DNA of 64,000 bases from Curtobacterium sp. MCBA15_009 (lineage in GTDB: Bacteria; Actinomycetota; Actinomycetes; Actinomycetales; Microbacteriaceae), in the NCBI RefSeq assembly GCF_001864895.1, contig NZ_MJGO01000007.1, positions 36,866 through 100,865 on the forward strand, given 5' to 3'. The notes beneath the pieces were generated by a model. That model saw nothing but the letters and a program-made list of their open reading frames with translations, was not told where the DNA came from and did no database searches. The position numbers and the translations under genes are program-made. Below are positions 1-8,348 of the stretch, one piece after another (position 1 is the first letter of the stretch; each line of letters opens with the position of its first letter).

Positions 1-31
1 ACCCACTACCCACTACCCACCACCCGCCACC
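1..31. repeat. short CCCACTA/CCCACC tandem tract
   Basis: The window opens with a degenerate tandem of 7-8 bp units (CCCACTA, CCCACTA, CCCACCA, CCCGCCA). It lies upstream of the carboxypeptidase gene and is cut by the window edge. No function is evident. Confidence 0.4.
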
Positions 32-109
32 CAGCGCCCCGGTCGGGAGGCCCGTCCCGCCTTCTCCACACCGGCGGCGGTTCCCCGGGTGGCCGGTCCC
101 GCACACCGC

Positions 110-115
110 TACGCT
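110..115 (+). promoter_or_regulatory. leaderless -10 box TACGCT
   Basis: TACGCT ends 8 nt before the GTG at 124, so transcription should begin at or next to the start codon. No Shine-Dalgarno sequence lies between. Confidence 0.55.
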
Positions 116-123
116 CTGGTGCC

Positions 124-1356
124 GTGTCACGAGTCGTCCGCCGCCCCCGCTCCGCCGTCCGGAGGCCGGTGACGATCACGGTCCTCGCCGTCCTCGTCCT
201 GGCGATCGGCTACCTGGTGGCCGCGGCCGTCGTGCCGTTCGCCCCGGCGAGCGCCACGACCACCACGTACTCGGCGCCGACGTCGAGCGTGCCCGCGCTG
301 CGGTTCCCGGGCTACGGTGCGACGGCGGTGCAGGCGACGGGGTTCCCGGAGAGCCTGCGGACGAGCGGTGACGAGCAGCCGCGCTCCATCGCGAGCATCA
401 CGAAGGTGGTGACGGCGCTCGTCGTCCTCGACGAGAAGCCGCTCGAGCGCGGGCAGTCCGGTCCGGCGATCCGCTTCACGGAGCAGATGCAGGGGCTCTA
501 CGCGAAGTACCTCGCACAGAACGGCGAGGTCGCGCCGATGCCGGCCGGGCTGCGGCTGACGGAGCACCAGGTGTTCCAGGTCATGCTCATGAAGTCGGCG
601 AACAACTACGCCGGGGCCCTCGCGCTGTGGGCGTTCGGGTCCATGGACGCCTACGAGCAGGCCGCGGACCGCTGGCTCGACGCGCACGGTCTCGACGACA
701 CGACGATCCACGAGCCGACCGGGCTCGACCCGGCGAACACGTCCACCGCGACCGACCTGGTCGAGCTCGGCCGGCTCGCCCTGGCGGACCCGGTGGTGCG
801 GGAGATCGTCGGCACGAAGGACGTCACCATCCCGACGGTCGGGCCGATCGAGAACTCGAACAAGCTGCTGGGGCTCGACGGCATCGAGGGGATCAAGACC
901 GGCACCCTCGACGAGGCCGGCGCCTGCCTGCTGTTCGCGGCGACGTACGAGCGCGGCGGACGCGACGTCACGGTGATCGGCGTCATGCTCGGCGGGGTCG
1001 ACCACGACTCGCTCGACGCGGACGTGCAGCGCCTGCTCCGGTCGGTGGCCGACAACTTCCAGGTGGTGACGCTCACCCACGCCGGACAGACCTTCGGGAC
1101 CTTCTCGACGCCGTGGCACGACGAGGCCGACGCGGTCACGGCGAAGGCGTCCGAGGTCCTGGTCTGGGGCCGCACGAAGGTCCGCGCGAAGGCGCACCTC
1201 GACGAGGTCACCCTGGGCACGGAGGGCGAGCGGGTGGGGACGGTCCGCTTCACCGTCACGGACCACGACCCGGTGACGGTCCCGCTCGTGCTCGAGCGGA
1301 CCATCGACGACCCGGGTGTCTGGTGGCGGTGGACGAACCCGTTCCAGGGAGCCTGA
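124..1356 (+). CDS. D-alanyl-D-alanine carboxypeptidase (penicillin-binding protein, S11 family)
   Basis: Predicted extracytoplasmic serine peptidase that trims the terminal D-Ala from peptidoglycan stem peptides. The 410-aa product has a basic N-terminus and one hydrophobic anchor or signal at residues 17-38. The three penicillin-binding motifs are in order: SITK at 91-94 (nucleophile S91, K94), SAN at 158-160 and KTG at 258-260. A C-terminal region of about 110 residues follows, as in DacA-type enzymes. The GTG start has a TACGCT -10 box 8 nt upstream and no ribosome binding site, so it is probably leaderless. The next gene is another penicillin-recognising-fold hydrolase on the same strand. 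Which dac paralogue this is cannot be decided. Confidence 0.9.
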   Translation: MSRVVRRPRSAVRRPVTITVLAVLVLAIGYLVAAAVVPFAPASATTTTYSAPTSSVPALRFPGYGATAVQATGFPESLRTSGDEQPRSIASITKVVTALVVLDEKPLERGQSGPAIRFTEQMQGLYAKYLAQNGEVAPMPAGLRLTEHQVFQVMLMKSANNYAGALALWAFGSMDAYEQAADRWLDAHGLDDTTIHEPTGLDPANTSTATDLVELGRLALADPVVREIVGTKDVTIPTVGPIENSNKLLGLDGIEGIKTGTLDEAGACLLFAATYERGGRDVTVIGVMLGGVDHDSLDADVQRLLRSVADNFQVVTLTHAGQTFGTFSTPWHDEADAVTAKASEVLVWGRTKVRAKAHLDEVTLGTEGERVGTVRFTVTDHDPVTVPLVLERTIDDPGVWWRWTNPFQGA

Positions 1357-1376
1357 CGCCGCGGCCCGGCAGGCCG

Positions 1377-1382
1377 TAGGGT
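1377..1382 (+). promoter_or_regulatory. leaderless -10 box TAGGGT
   Basis: TAGGGT ends 7 nt before the GTG at 1390. It lies in the 33-nt gap after the carboxypeptidase stop codon, so the second gene can be transcribed independently. Confidence 0.5.
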
Positions 1383-1389
1383 CGGATCC

Positions 1390-2730
1390 GTGACGACGAC
1401 GTTCCCGCGCAGCTCCCCGTCCGCCCTCGGCATCGACGCCCGCGGTGTCGACGCCCTCGTCGACGCGCTGGAGCGCACACCCGGCGTCGAGCCGCACGGT
1501 CTCGTGCTGCTCCGCCACGGGCAGGTCGCCGCGCAGGGCTGGTGGGCGCCGTACGGCCCGGACCGCGTGCACTTGCTGTACTCGCTGAGCAAGAGCTTCA
1601 CGGCAGCCGCCGTGGGGATCGCGGTCCGCGAGGGGCTCGTCGACCTCGACGCGACCGCCCTGTCGTACTTCCCGGAGTTCGACGCCGACGTCACGGACGA
1701 CCGCAGCCGCCGCATCCGGGTCCGGCACCTGCTCGCGATGGCGAGCGGTCACCGCGAGGAGACGCTCGACCGGGCCCGTGCCGCCGACGCGACCAACACC
1801 GTCCGGGGCTTCCTGCTCACCCCGCCGGACGAGGAGCCCGGGTCGGTCTTCGCCTACAACCAGCCGTGCACGTACACGCTCGCAGCCATCGTCCGGCGGG
1901 TGAGCGGCGGGTCGCTCGTCGAGTACCTGCGGCCGCGGCTGCTCGACCCGCTCGGCATCGACGACCTCGCGTGGCGGCGCGACGACACCGGCGCCGAGCT
2001 CGGCTTCAGCGGCTGCTACGCCCCGACCTCCGCGATCGCGGCCCTCGGCCAGCTGTACCTGCAGCGCGGCGTGTGGGACGGCGAACGGATCCTCGACGAG
2101 GACTGGGTCGCCGCTGCCACCTCGACCCAGGTCGAGAACCCGGGCGAGGAGAACCCGGACTGGTCCCAGGGCTACGGCTTCCAGTTCTGGATGGCCCGGC
2201 ATGGCTTCCGCGGCGACGGCGCCTACGGCCAGTTCTGCGTCGTCCTGCCGGAACAGGACGTCGTCCTCGCGATGACCGGGCAGAGCCTCGACATGCAGGC
2301 GGTCCTCGATGCGGTCTGGCAGCTCCTGCTGCCCGCCGTCGGCGGCACGACGGACACGGTTGCGGACGCCGCCCTGGCGGCACGACTCGCCGCCCTGGGG
2401 CTGCCGGCGGTCGTCGGCGGCCCGCTCACGGGCACCGCGGACCTCGGCCCGTTGGCGCACGACGACGCCGGGTGGCGGCTGACGCTCGACGTCGACGGCG
2501 GGACGCTGTCCGTGCCGGTCGGCGACGGGGAGTGGGCGGTCGAGGGGGCGCTGGCGGCGAGCGGCGCCGTCGCGGCGGACGGCCGGACCGTGCTCGTCGA
2601 CGTGCGGTTCGTCGAGACCCCGCACCTGCTGCACGTCCGGGTGGACCGGTCGACGGGCGACACCGCGACGGCGTGGAAGACCGTGCCGCTGCACGACGGT
2701 CCGCTCACGCTGCGCCGCCCCGCGGACTGA
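1390..2730 (+). CDS. serine hydrolase, beta-lactamase class C / esterase-like (S12 fold)
   Basis: The 446-aa protein has the class C beta-lactamase fold motifs: SLSK at 65-68 (nucleophile S65, base K68) and a YN pair at 156-157 in FAYNQ. The C-terminal region of about 120 residues is beta-rich and resembles the lipocalin-like tails of S12 esterases. No signal peptide or membrane segment is visible, so it is probably cytoplasmic. The substrate may be an ester, a small amide or a D-amino acid peptide and cannot be told from sequence. A true antibiotic beta-lactamase is unlikely without an export signal. The GTG start is set by the TAGGGT box. Confidence 0.8.
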   Translation: MTTTFPRSSPSALGIDARGVDALVDALERTPGVEPHGLVLLRHGQVAAQGWWAPYGPDRVHLLYSLSKSFTAAAVGIAVREGLVDLDATALSYFPEFDADVTDDRSRRIRVRHLLAMASGHREETLDRARAADATNTVRGFLLTPPDEEPGSVFAYNQPCTYTLAAIVRRVSGGSLVEYLRPRLLDPLGIDDLAWRRDDTGAELGFSGCYAPTSAIAALGQLYLQRGVWDGERILDEDWVAAATSTQVENPGEENPDWSQGYGFQFWMARHGFRGDGAYGQFCVVLPEQDVVLAMTGQSLDMQAVLDAVWQLLLPAVGGTTDTVADAALAARLAALGLPAVVGGPLTGTADLGPLAHDDAGWRLTLDVDGGTLSVPVGDGEWAVEGALAASGAVAADGRTVLVDVRFVETPHLLHVRVDRSTGDTATAWKTVPLHDGPLTLRRPAD

Positions 2731-2762
2731 GCGACCCCACACGCTACCGCCCCCGCACACGA

Positions 2763-2786
2763 CGCGCCCCGGTTCCTCGGGGCGCG
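2763..2786. terminator. bidirectional hairpin between convergent genes
   Basis: The stem is CGCGCCCCG paired with CGGGGCGCG, a perfect 9 bp with a 6-nt loop. It lies between the 3' ends of the serine hydrolase (+) and the SGNH hydrolase (-). There is no T-tract, as is common at high-GC terminators. Confidence 0.6.
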
Positions 2787-2829
2787 ACGACCGTGCAGGG
2801 CGCGTCGGTCGGCACCCGTCGACCGACGC

Positions 2830-3624
2830 CTAGGGCGTGTCGGACCGGTGCTCGACGACGTCCTGCAGCTCGGGGCGCTTGGCGGAGACCCCGTCGCCGG
2901 AGGACGTGTGCCGGATGCGCCGGACGACCCACGGCACCAGGTACTCCCGTGCCCAGCCGAGGTCCTCGGCGCGGGCCTCGCGCCAGGGCCTCGCCTCGAG
3001 CGGTTCCGGGTTGAACGGTTCGAGTCCGTGCGCGACACCGAGGGTGTCGAGGACCGCGGCGGCGACGGTGGCGTGCCCGGTCGGGGAGTGGTGCAGTCGG
3101 TCCGGCGCCCACATCCGCGGGTCGCGGAGCACGCGGAGCGCCCACATGTCGGCGACGAGCGCCCCGTGCTTCAGGGCGATCGCGTGCAGGTTCTCGTTGT
3201 AGATCGCGGTCTTGCCGCGGACCATGCCGAGCACGGGGGTCATGCCGACGTCCGGCCCGGTGAAGAGCACGACCGTGGCCCCGTCGCTCCGCAGCCGGGC
3301 GACCATCGCGTCGACCCGCTCCGCGAGCTCGTCCGGGTCGGAGCCCGGGCGGATGATGTCGTTCCCGCCGGCGGAGACCGTCACCAGGTCCGGGCGGAGC
3401 GCGAGCGCCGGCTCCACCTGCTCGTCGACGATCTGCTGCAGCAGGCGGCCGCGGATCGCCAGGTTCGCGTAGGCGAAGTCGTCGGACCCGTGCGCCAGGA
3501 CCTCGGCGACGCGGTCCGCCCAGCCCCGGTTGCCCCCGGGCACGGTCGGGTCGGGGTCGCCGATCCCCTCGGTGAACGAGTCACCGATCGCGACGTACCT
3601 GGACCACGGATGACGAGCTGACAC
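2830..3624 (-). CDS. SGNH/GDSL-family hydrolase (lipase/esterase-like)
   Basis: Predicted serine esterase of the SGNH fold, 264 aa. Block I is AIGDSFTEG near the N-terminus (catalytic Ser), block III is GGND, and block V is D-x-x-H in DRLHHSPTGH near the C-terminus (catalytic Asp and His). There is no signal peptide. I chose the GTG at 3624 over the ATG at 3654 because AAGG stands 8 nt upstream of it and the core begins soon after. The ATG would overlap the divergent acyl-CoA dehydrogenase gene. The natural substrate is unknown. Its promoter must lie inside the divergent neighbour, whose start codon is only 23 bp away. Confidence 0.85.
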   Translation of the reverse strand: MSARHPWSRYVAIGDSFTEGIGDPDPTVPGGNRGWADRVAEVLAHGSDDFAYANLAIRGRLLQQIVDEQVEPALALRPDLVTVSAGGNDIIRPGSDPDELAERVDAMVARLRSDGATVVLFTGPDVGMTPVLGMVRGKTAIYNENLHAIALKHGALVADMWALRVLRDPRMWAPDRLHHSPTGHATVAAAVLDTLGVAHGLEPFNPEPLEARPWREARAEDLGWAREYLVPWVVRRIRHTSSGDGVSAKRPELQDVVEHRSDTP

Positions 3625-3635
3625 GATCGGGACCT

Positions 3636-3641
3636 TAGTCT
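3636..3641 (+). promoter_or_regulatory. leaderless -10 box TAGTCT
   Basis: TAGTCT ends 6 nt before the ATG at 3648, in the 23-bp gap between two divergent start codons. Confidence 0.5.
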
Positions 3642-3647
3642 CGTGCC

Positions 3648-4811
3648 ATGACATCGGCCACCAGGGACGCAGTCGGCTGGACCCCGCCGGAGGACCTCCT
3701 CGCCCGCATCGCGGCGCGTGCCCCCGGGTACGACGCGGCCAACGCGTTCTGCGTCGAGGACCTCGACGAACTGCGCACGGCGGGGTACCTGCGCATCGGC
3801 GTGCCCGCGGAGCAGGGCGGCTCCGACCTCGGCCTCCGGGCGACGACGGTGGTGCAGCGCACGCTCGCCCGGGCCGCGCCGGCGACGGCGCTCGGCCTGG
3901 GGATGCACCAGGTCTGGGTGCAGGCGGCCCGGGCCGTGTCCACGCGGGGTGGGGCGTTCCTCCAGTCCGTCACGGACCACGCGGCGGACGACCACCTGCT
4001 CGCCTTCGGGGTGAGCGAACCCGGCAACGACGCGGTGCTGTTCGACTCGTCGACGACGGCGGAGCCGGACGGCGACGGCGGGTACCGCTTCACCGGGACG
4101 AAGGTGTCCACCTCGCTCGCACCGGCGTGGGACGTCCTCAGCGTGTTCGGCCGCGACGACTCCGGGCCGGAGCCGCGGCTCGTGCACGGGTTCGTGCTCC
4201 GGTCCGACGAGCACGTCGAGCAGGGGGACGAGTGGGACACGCTCGGCATGCGGGCGACGCAGAGCCACGGGACCCGGCTGCTCGGGGTGCACGTGCCCGC
4301 GGAGCGGATCGTGCGGGTGCTGCCGGTCGGGCCGAACCAGGACCCGCTGGTCTTCGGCGTGTTCGCGGCGTTCGAGCTGCTCGTCGCGTCGGTGTACGTC
4401 GGGATCGCCGAGCGCGCGCTGGACCTCGCGGTGTCGGCGGTCACCCGTCGCGTGGCGGCCGACGGGTCGTCGCGCGCCCAGGACCCGGACGTGCGTCGGG
4501 CGATCGCGGACGTGCGCGGTGCGGTGGACGCCGTGTCGATGCAGGTGGACTCGCTGGCTCGCTCGGTCGACGAGGGCGACGACCTCGGCGCCCGGTGGTT
4601 CCCGCTGCTCGTCGGCACGAAGGCACGGACGGTGGACGCGGCGCAGCACGCGGTCGACGAGGCGATGCGGATCGCCGGCGGCTCGGCGTTCCGGTCGACG
4701 AGCGAACTGGCGCGGCTCGCGCGGGACGTGCGGGCGGGGCAGTACCACCCTTCCACCCGGGACTCCGCGGCCCGGACCATCGCCGCGTCGGTGCTCGGAC
4801 CGCTGCCGTGA
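3648..4811 (+). CDS. acyl-CoA dehydrogenase family flavoprotein
   Basis: The 387-aa protein has the layout of acyl-CoA dehydrogenases: an N-terminal helical domain, a central beta domain with FGVSEPGND and FTGTKVSTSLAPAWD (FAD and substrate contacts) and a C-terminal four-helix domain with GGSAFRSTSELARLARDVRAG. Such enzymes oxidise acyl-CoAs, or act as related FAD/FMN monooxygenases such as DszC-like proteins. The catalytic Glu position of fatty acyl-CoA dehydrogenases is not clear here, so the substrate is left open. It stands alone, without other beta-oxidation genes nearby. Confidence 0.8.
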   Translation: MTSATRDAVGWTPPEDLLARIAARAPGYDAANAFCVEDLDELRTAGYLRIGVPAEQGGSDLGLRATTVVQRTLARAAPATALGLGMHQVWVQAARAVSTRGGAFLQSVTDHAADDHLLAFGVSEPGNDAVLFDSSTTAEPDGDGGYRFTGTKVSTSLAPAWDVLSVFGRDDSGPEPRLVHGFVLRSDEHVEQGDEWDTLGMRATQSHGTRLLGVHVPAERIVRVLPVGPNQDPLVFGVFAAFELLVASVYVGIAERALDLAVSAVTRRVAADGSSRAQDPDVRRAIADVRGAVDAVSMQVDSLARSVDEGDDLGARWFPLLVGTKARTVDAAQHAVDEAMRIAGGSAFRSTSELARLARDVRAGQYHPSTRDSAARTIAASVLGPLP

Positions 4812-4840
4812 CGGTCCGCCGCGCGCACGGGGCCGCTCCG

Positions 4841-4863
4841 GTGTCGGTGGCACCTGGCATCAT
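4841..4863 (+). promoter_or_regulatory. RecA-NDp / PafBC-type DNA-damage promoter of dinB
   Basis: GTGTCGGTG at 4841-4849, then exactly 8 nt, then CATCAT at 4858-4863. The mycobacterial RecA-independent damage promoter is tTGTCRgtg-N8-TAnnnT. Two positions differ: G for T at the first base of the upstream element, and C for T at the first base of the -10. The -10 ends 6 nt before the GTG of dinB, which predicts a leaderless transcript. That PafBC acts here is inference. Confidence 0.6.
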
Positions 4864-4869
4864 CGCCAC

Positions 4870-6114
4870 GTGAGCAAGCAGGACGGCAGCAACCGGCTCG
4901 TCTCGGACACCCCCGTCGACGACGTGTCGGCGACGGTGCTGCACGTCGACATGGACGCCTTCTTCGCCTCCGTCGAGCTCCTCGACCGTCCCGACCTGCA
5001 GGGGCTGCCGGTGATCGTCGGCCACGACTCCGACCGGTCGGTGGTCACCGCCGCCACGTACGAGGCCCGGCGCTACGGCGTGAACTCGGCGATGCCGATG
5101 GCGATCGCCAAGCGGCGCTGCCCGAACGCCGTCATCGTCGAACCGCACTTCGAGAAGTACCGCGCGAAGTCCGCCGCAGTCATGGCCGTCTTCGACCGCT
5201 TCACCCCACGGGTCGAACGACTCGGCATCGACGAGGCCTTCCTCGACGTCGCCGGCGCACTCCGCCTGTACGGCACGCCTTGGCAGATCGGGCAGGCGAT
5301 CCGTCGCGCCGTCCACGCCGAGACCGGCCTGCACTGCTCCGTGGGGGCGGCGTCGACGAAGTTCGTCGCGAAGCTCGCCTCCAGCCGCGCCAAACCGGCC
5401 GGGCTGCTCGTCGTGCCGGCCGCCGACACCATCGCGTTCCTGCACCCGCAGCCGGTCTCCGCGCTCTGGGGCGTCGGTGGCAAGACGCAGGAGACCCTCG
5501 AGCGTCGGGGGATCCGCACCGTCGGCGACCTCGCCCGGACGCCGCTCGGGTCCCTGGTGTCCGCGCTCGGGCCGGCCGGCGGCCAGAAGCTGCACGACCT
5601 GTCCTGGGGTCGCGACCCGCGCGTCGTGGACACCGGCGTCAGCGAGAAGTCGATCGGGCACGAGGTCACCTTCGGACACGACCTGACCGACCGCGACGAC
5701 GTCGCACGCGAACTCCTCCGCCTGGCCGACAAGGTCGCCGTCCGGCTGCGGCACGCCGACGTGCAGGCACGCACCGTTGCCCTGAAGGTCCGGTACACCG
5801 ACTTCACCACGCTCACCCGGTCCCGCACCCTCGCCGAGCCCACGGACGTCGCCAAGCGGCTGCACCGCGAGGCCGTCGAGCTGTACGACGTCCTGCACCG
5901 GCCCGGCAACCGCATCCGACTCATCGGCGTCCGCGGCGAGAACCTCGTGCCGGCGGCCGCCAGCAACGCCCTGTGGGACGACGACGCGCCGTGGCGCGAG
6001 ACCGAGACGACCGTCGACGCCGTGGCCGCGCGCTTCGGCGCCGGCGTGCTGCGGCCGGCATCGCTCGTCCGGGGGACCCGCGACGGGCACGCCCCGCACG
6101 CCAGGCAGGACTGA
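4870..6114 (+). CDS. dinB: DNA polymerase IV (Y-family translesion polymerase)
   Basis: Translesion DNA polymerase, 414 aa. It carries the Y-family motifs VDMDAFFASVE (metal-binding Asp and steric-gate region), YEARRYGV in the fingers, and GIDEAFLDV with the catalytic D-E pair. A helix-hairpin-helix thumb follows (WGVGGKTQETLERRGIRTVGD, split around its GVGGKT core), then the little-finger domain. The length fits DinB. The GTG at 4870 is supported by the damage-type promoter just upstream; upstream in-frame codons would run into the preceding gene. PafB and PafC, the likely activator, are encoded at 20.0-22.0 kb. Confidence 0.92.
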   Translation: MSKQDGSNRLVSDTPVDDVSATVLHVDMDAFFASVELLDRPDLQGLPVIVGHDSDRSVVTAATYEARRYGVNSAMPMAIAKRRCPNAVIVEPHFEKYRAKSAAVMAVFDRFTPRVERLGIDEAFLDVAGALRLYGTPWQIGQAIRRAVHAETGLHCSVGAASTKFVAKLASSRAKPAGLLVVPAADTIAFLHPQPVSALWGVGGKTQETLERRGIRTVGDLARTPLGSLVSALGPAGGQKLHDLSWGRDPRVVDTGVSEKSIGHEVTFGHDLTDRDDVARELLRLADKVAVRLRHADVQARTVALKVRYTDFTTLTRSRTLAEPTDVAKRLHREAVELYDVLHRPGNRIRLIGVRGENLVPAAASNALWDDDAPWRETETTVDAVAARFGAGVLRPASLVRGTRDGHAPHARQD

Positions 6115-6123
6115 GCGTGGCGG

Positions 6124-6129
6124 TAGGAT
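6124..6129 (+). promoter_or_regulatory. leaderless -10 box TAGGAT
   Basis: TAGGAT ends 8 nt before the GTG at 6138, in the short gap after dinB. Confidence 0.5.
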
Positions 6130-6137
6130 CAGGTCCA

Positions 6138-8084
6138 GTGAGCGCAGCGGAGTACGACGACCAGCAGCCCGCCACGCTGTGGGCCGAAGCCGGGGACGAC
6201 CGGGCCGGCGACGGTGGTGCGGTACCGGCACACACCGACCAGACCGCGACGGCCGGGGCGACTGCAGCACGTGACGAGGCCGACGCCGCGGCGCTGGCCG
6301 AGGCGGCCGGCAACTCCGCCGTCCAGCACCTCTCCCCGGCCTTCCCCGACCGTGCCGCGTGGGGGACCGCGTCGAAGCTCCGTGCCTGGCAGGTCGAGGC
6401 GCTGACGAAGTACTTCGAGACCGAACCGCGTGACTTCCTCACCGCGGCCACGCCCGGCGCCGGCAAGACCACGTTCGCGCTGCGCCTCGCCACCGAGCTC
6501 CTGGCCCGGGGCACCGTCGACCGCATCGTGGTCGTCGCGCCGACCGAGCACCTCAAGCGCCAGTGGGCCGACTCGGCCGACCGGGTCGGCATCCGCATCG
6601 ACCCGATGTTCAAGAACGGCGACGGCATGTTCGGCCGCCACTACCAGGGCGTCGCGATCACGTACGCCCAGGTCGGCATGAACCCCGAGGTGCACCAGCG
6701 GATCACCGCGAGCGGCAAGACCCTCGTGATCCTCGACGAGGTCCACCACGGCGGCGACGCACTGACCTGGGGCGACGGCATCAGAGAGGCGTTCTCCGGG
6801 GCCACCCGCCGCCTGTCGCTGTCCGGCACGCCCTTCCGCTCGGACACCGCGCCGATCCCGTTCGTGCAGTACGCCCCCGACGAGCAGGGCATCCGCACCT
6901 CGATCTCCGACTACAACTACGGCTACGGCCGCGCGCTCAAGGACGGCGTCGTCCGACCGGTGCTCTTCATGGCCTACGCCGGGCAGATGCGCTGGAAGAC
7001 CCGGATGGGCGACGAGATGTCGGCCTCGCTCGGTGAGCAGGTCACGAAGGACATCACCGCGCAGGCCTGGCGCACGGCGCTCTCGCCCGAGGGCGAGTGG
7101 ATGCCCGCCGTGCTCTCCGCCGCCGACAAGCGCCTGACCGAGGTCCGTCGTGGCGTGCCGGACGCGGGCGGCCTGGTCATCGCGACCGACACCACGACCG
7201 CGCGCGCCTACGCCCGGATCCTGCAGCAGATCACCGGCGAACGCCCGACCGTCGTCCTGTCCGACGAGGCCGCTGGGTCGAGCCGGATCAGCGCGTTCGC
7301 CGAGGACACCTCGCGCTGGATGGTCGCCGTCCGGATGGTGTCCGAGGGCGTCGACGTCCCGCGCCTGTGCGTCGGCGTCTACGCCACGAGCGCGAGCACG
7401 CCGCTGTTCTTCGCCCAGGTGATCGGCCGCTTCGTGCGTGCCCGCCGGCGCGGCGAGACGGCGAGCGTCTTCCTGCCGAGCGTGCCCGGGCTGATGGCAC
7501 TGGCGGCGTCCCTCGAGCTCGAACGCGACCACGCGCTCGACCGCCCGAAGGACACCGACGACGGGTTGTACAACCCCGAGGACGCCATGGTCGCCGAGGC
7601 CAACAAGGAGGACCGCGCGTCCGAGAGCCTGCTCGAGGTCCAGCCGTTCGAGGCGCTCGACTCGCAGGCGTCGTTCGACCGCGTCCTCTACGACGGCGGC
7701 GAGTTCGGCACCGGGGGAGAGGTCGGCTCGCTCGAGGAACTCGACTTCATCGGCATCCCCGGGCTCCTCGAGCCCGACCAGGTGCGCGACCTGCTGCGTG
7801 CCCGGCAGGCCACCCAGGCCAAGCGCTCGAAGGGCCGGACCGTCAAGGACGGCCAGCCCAAGCCCGCCGAACCGGACCGCCCGATGTACATGACGATCAA
7901 GGAGCAGCGCACCGAGCTCGCCCGGCTCGTGTCGATCTGGTCACGCCACTCGAACGAGCCGCACGGCGCGATCCACGCCGAACTCCGGCGGATCAGCGGC
8001 GGTCCGGCCGTGGCGCAGGCGAGCATCGAGCAGATCCAGAAGCGCATCGACGTGCTGCGCTCCCGCATCGGTGGGCGACGGTGA
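6138..8084 (+). CDS. superfamily 2 DEAD/DEAH-type helicase
   Basis: ATP-dependent nucleic-acid helicase of 648 aa. After an acidic, Ala-rich N-terminal stretch of about 65 residues come motif I (ATPGAGKTTF), motif II as DEVH (LDEVHHGGD), motif III (LSGTPFR) and, in the second RecA lobe, MVSEGVDVP (motif V) and QVIGRFVRARR (motif VI). It resembles the RadD/XPB-like helicases used in DNA repair and processing. The GTG start is placed by the TAGGAT box 8 nt upstream. It follows dinB closely and the next small ORF overlaps its 3' end. A role in DNA repair is inference from family and neighbour. Confidence 0.88.
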   Translation: MSAAEYDDQQPATLWAEAGDDRAGDGGAVPAHTDQTATAGATAARDEADAAALAEAAGNSAVQHLSPAFPDRAAWGTASKLRAWQVEALTKYFETEPRDFLTAATPGAGKTTFALRLATELLARGTVDRIVVVAPTEHLKRQWADSADRVGIRIDPMFKNGDGMFGRHYQGVAITYAQVGMNPEVHQRITASGKTLVILDEVHHGGDALTWGDGIREAFSGATRRLSLSGTPFRSDTAPIPFVQYAPDEQGIRTSISDYNYGYGRALKDGVVRPVLFMAYAGQMRWKTRMGDEMSASLGEQVTKDITAQAWRTALSPEGEWMPAVLSAADKRLTEVRRGVPDAGGLVIATDTTTARAYARILQQITGERPTVVLSDEAAGSSRISAFAEDTSRWMVAVRMVSEGVDVPRLCVGVYATSASTPLFFAQVIGRFVRARRRGETASVFLPSVPGLMALAASLELERDHALDRPKDTDDGLYNPEDAMVAEANKEDRASESLLEVQPFEALDSQASFDRVLYDGGEFGTGGEVGSLEELDFIGIPGLLEPDQVRDLLRARQATQAKRSKGRTVKDGQPKPAEPDRPMYMTIKEQRTELARLVSIWSRHSNEPHGAIHAELRRISGGPAVAQASIEQIQKRIDVLRSRIGGRR

Positions 8085-8289
8085 CCGCGGCGTGATCGAG
8101 CCGGTCGACGACCGCACCTGGTACGTCAAGCGCGACGCCGAGTCCTCACCCGAGGCGATCATCGACCGCTTCGGCGGCGGCTACCGGCTCCGACGGTTCT
8201 CGCTCACCGAGTCCCGGCGCACCCCGCACGGTGTGTACACCGGTGTGGAGCTCGCCGAGACCGCCTGGTGGCGGCTGAAGCGACGCTGA
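8071..8289 (+). CDS. small conserved-looking hypothetical protein
   Basis: A 72-aa ORF overlapping the helicase stop by 14 nt. An internal GTG at 8092 gives 65 aa with no overlap. The sequence is mixed basic/aromatic (RTWYVKRD, FGGGYRLRRFSLTESRR, ending AWWRLKRR) with no Cys and no membrane segment, and it looks like a small beta-rich domain. Translational coupling to the helicase suggests a partner, but I do not recognise the family. Confidence 0.6.
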   Translation: MGDGDRGVIEPVDDRTWYVKRDAESSPEAIIDRFGGGYRLRRFSLTESRRTPHGVYTGVELAETAWWRLKRR

Positions 8290-8336
8290 TTCCCGCCAGA
8301 GGCGCGGCGCTGGTGACGTTGACGGCCGTCATCCGG

Positions 8337-8342
8337 TAGACC
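8337..8342 (+). promoter_or_regulatory. -10 box TAGACC before ndh
   Basis: TAGACC ends 6 nt before the ATG at 8349, the spacing seen at leaderless genes here. A GGAGG lies only 2 nt before the ATG, too close to serve as a normal ribosome binding site. Confidence 0.4.
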
Positions 8343-8348
8343 GGAGGA

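Noticed and set aside
1390-2730. A secreted antibiotic-inactivating class C beta-lactamase
   Set aside because: No signal peptide, and the family is dominated by esterases and peptidases. The motifs alone do not show beta-lactam hydrolysis.
127-2760. Very long minus-strand open frame opposite the first two genes (also similar ones at 17534-19993, 19330-21882 and 23261-25672)
   Set aside because: Arg/Gly/Val-rich composition, no motifs, and full overlap with clearly functional genes. They arise from high-GC third positions.
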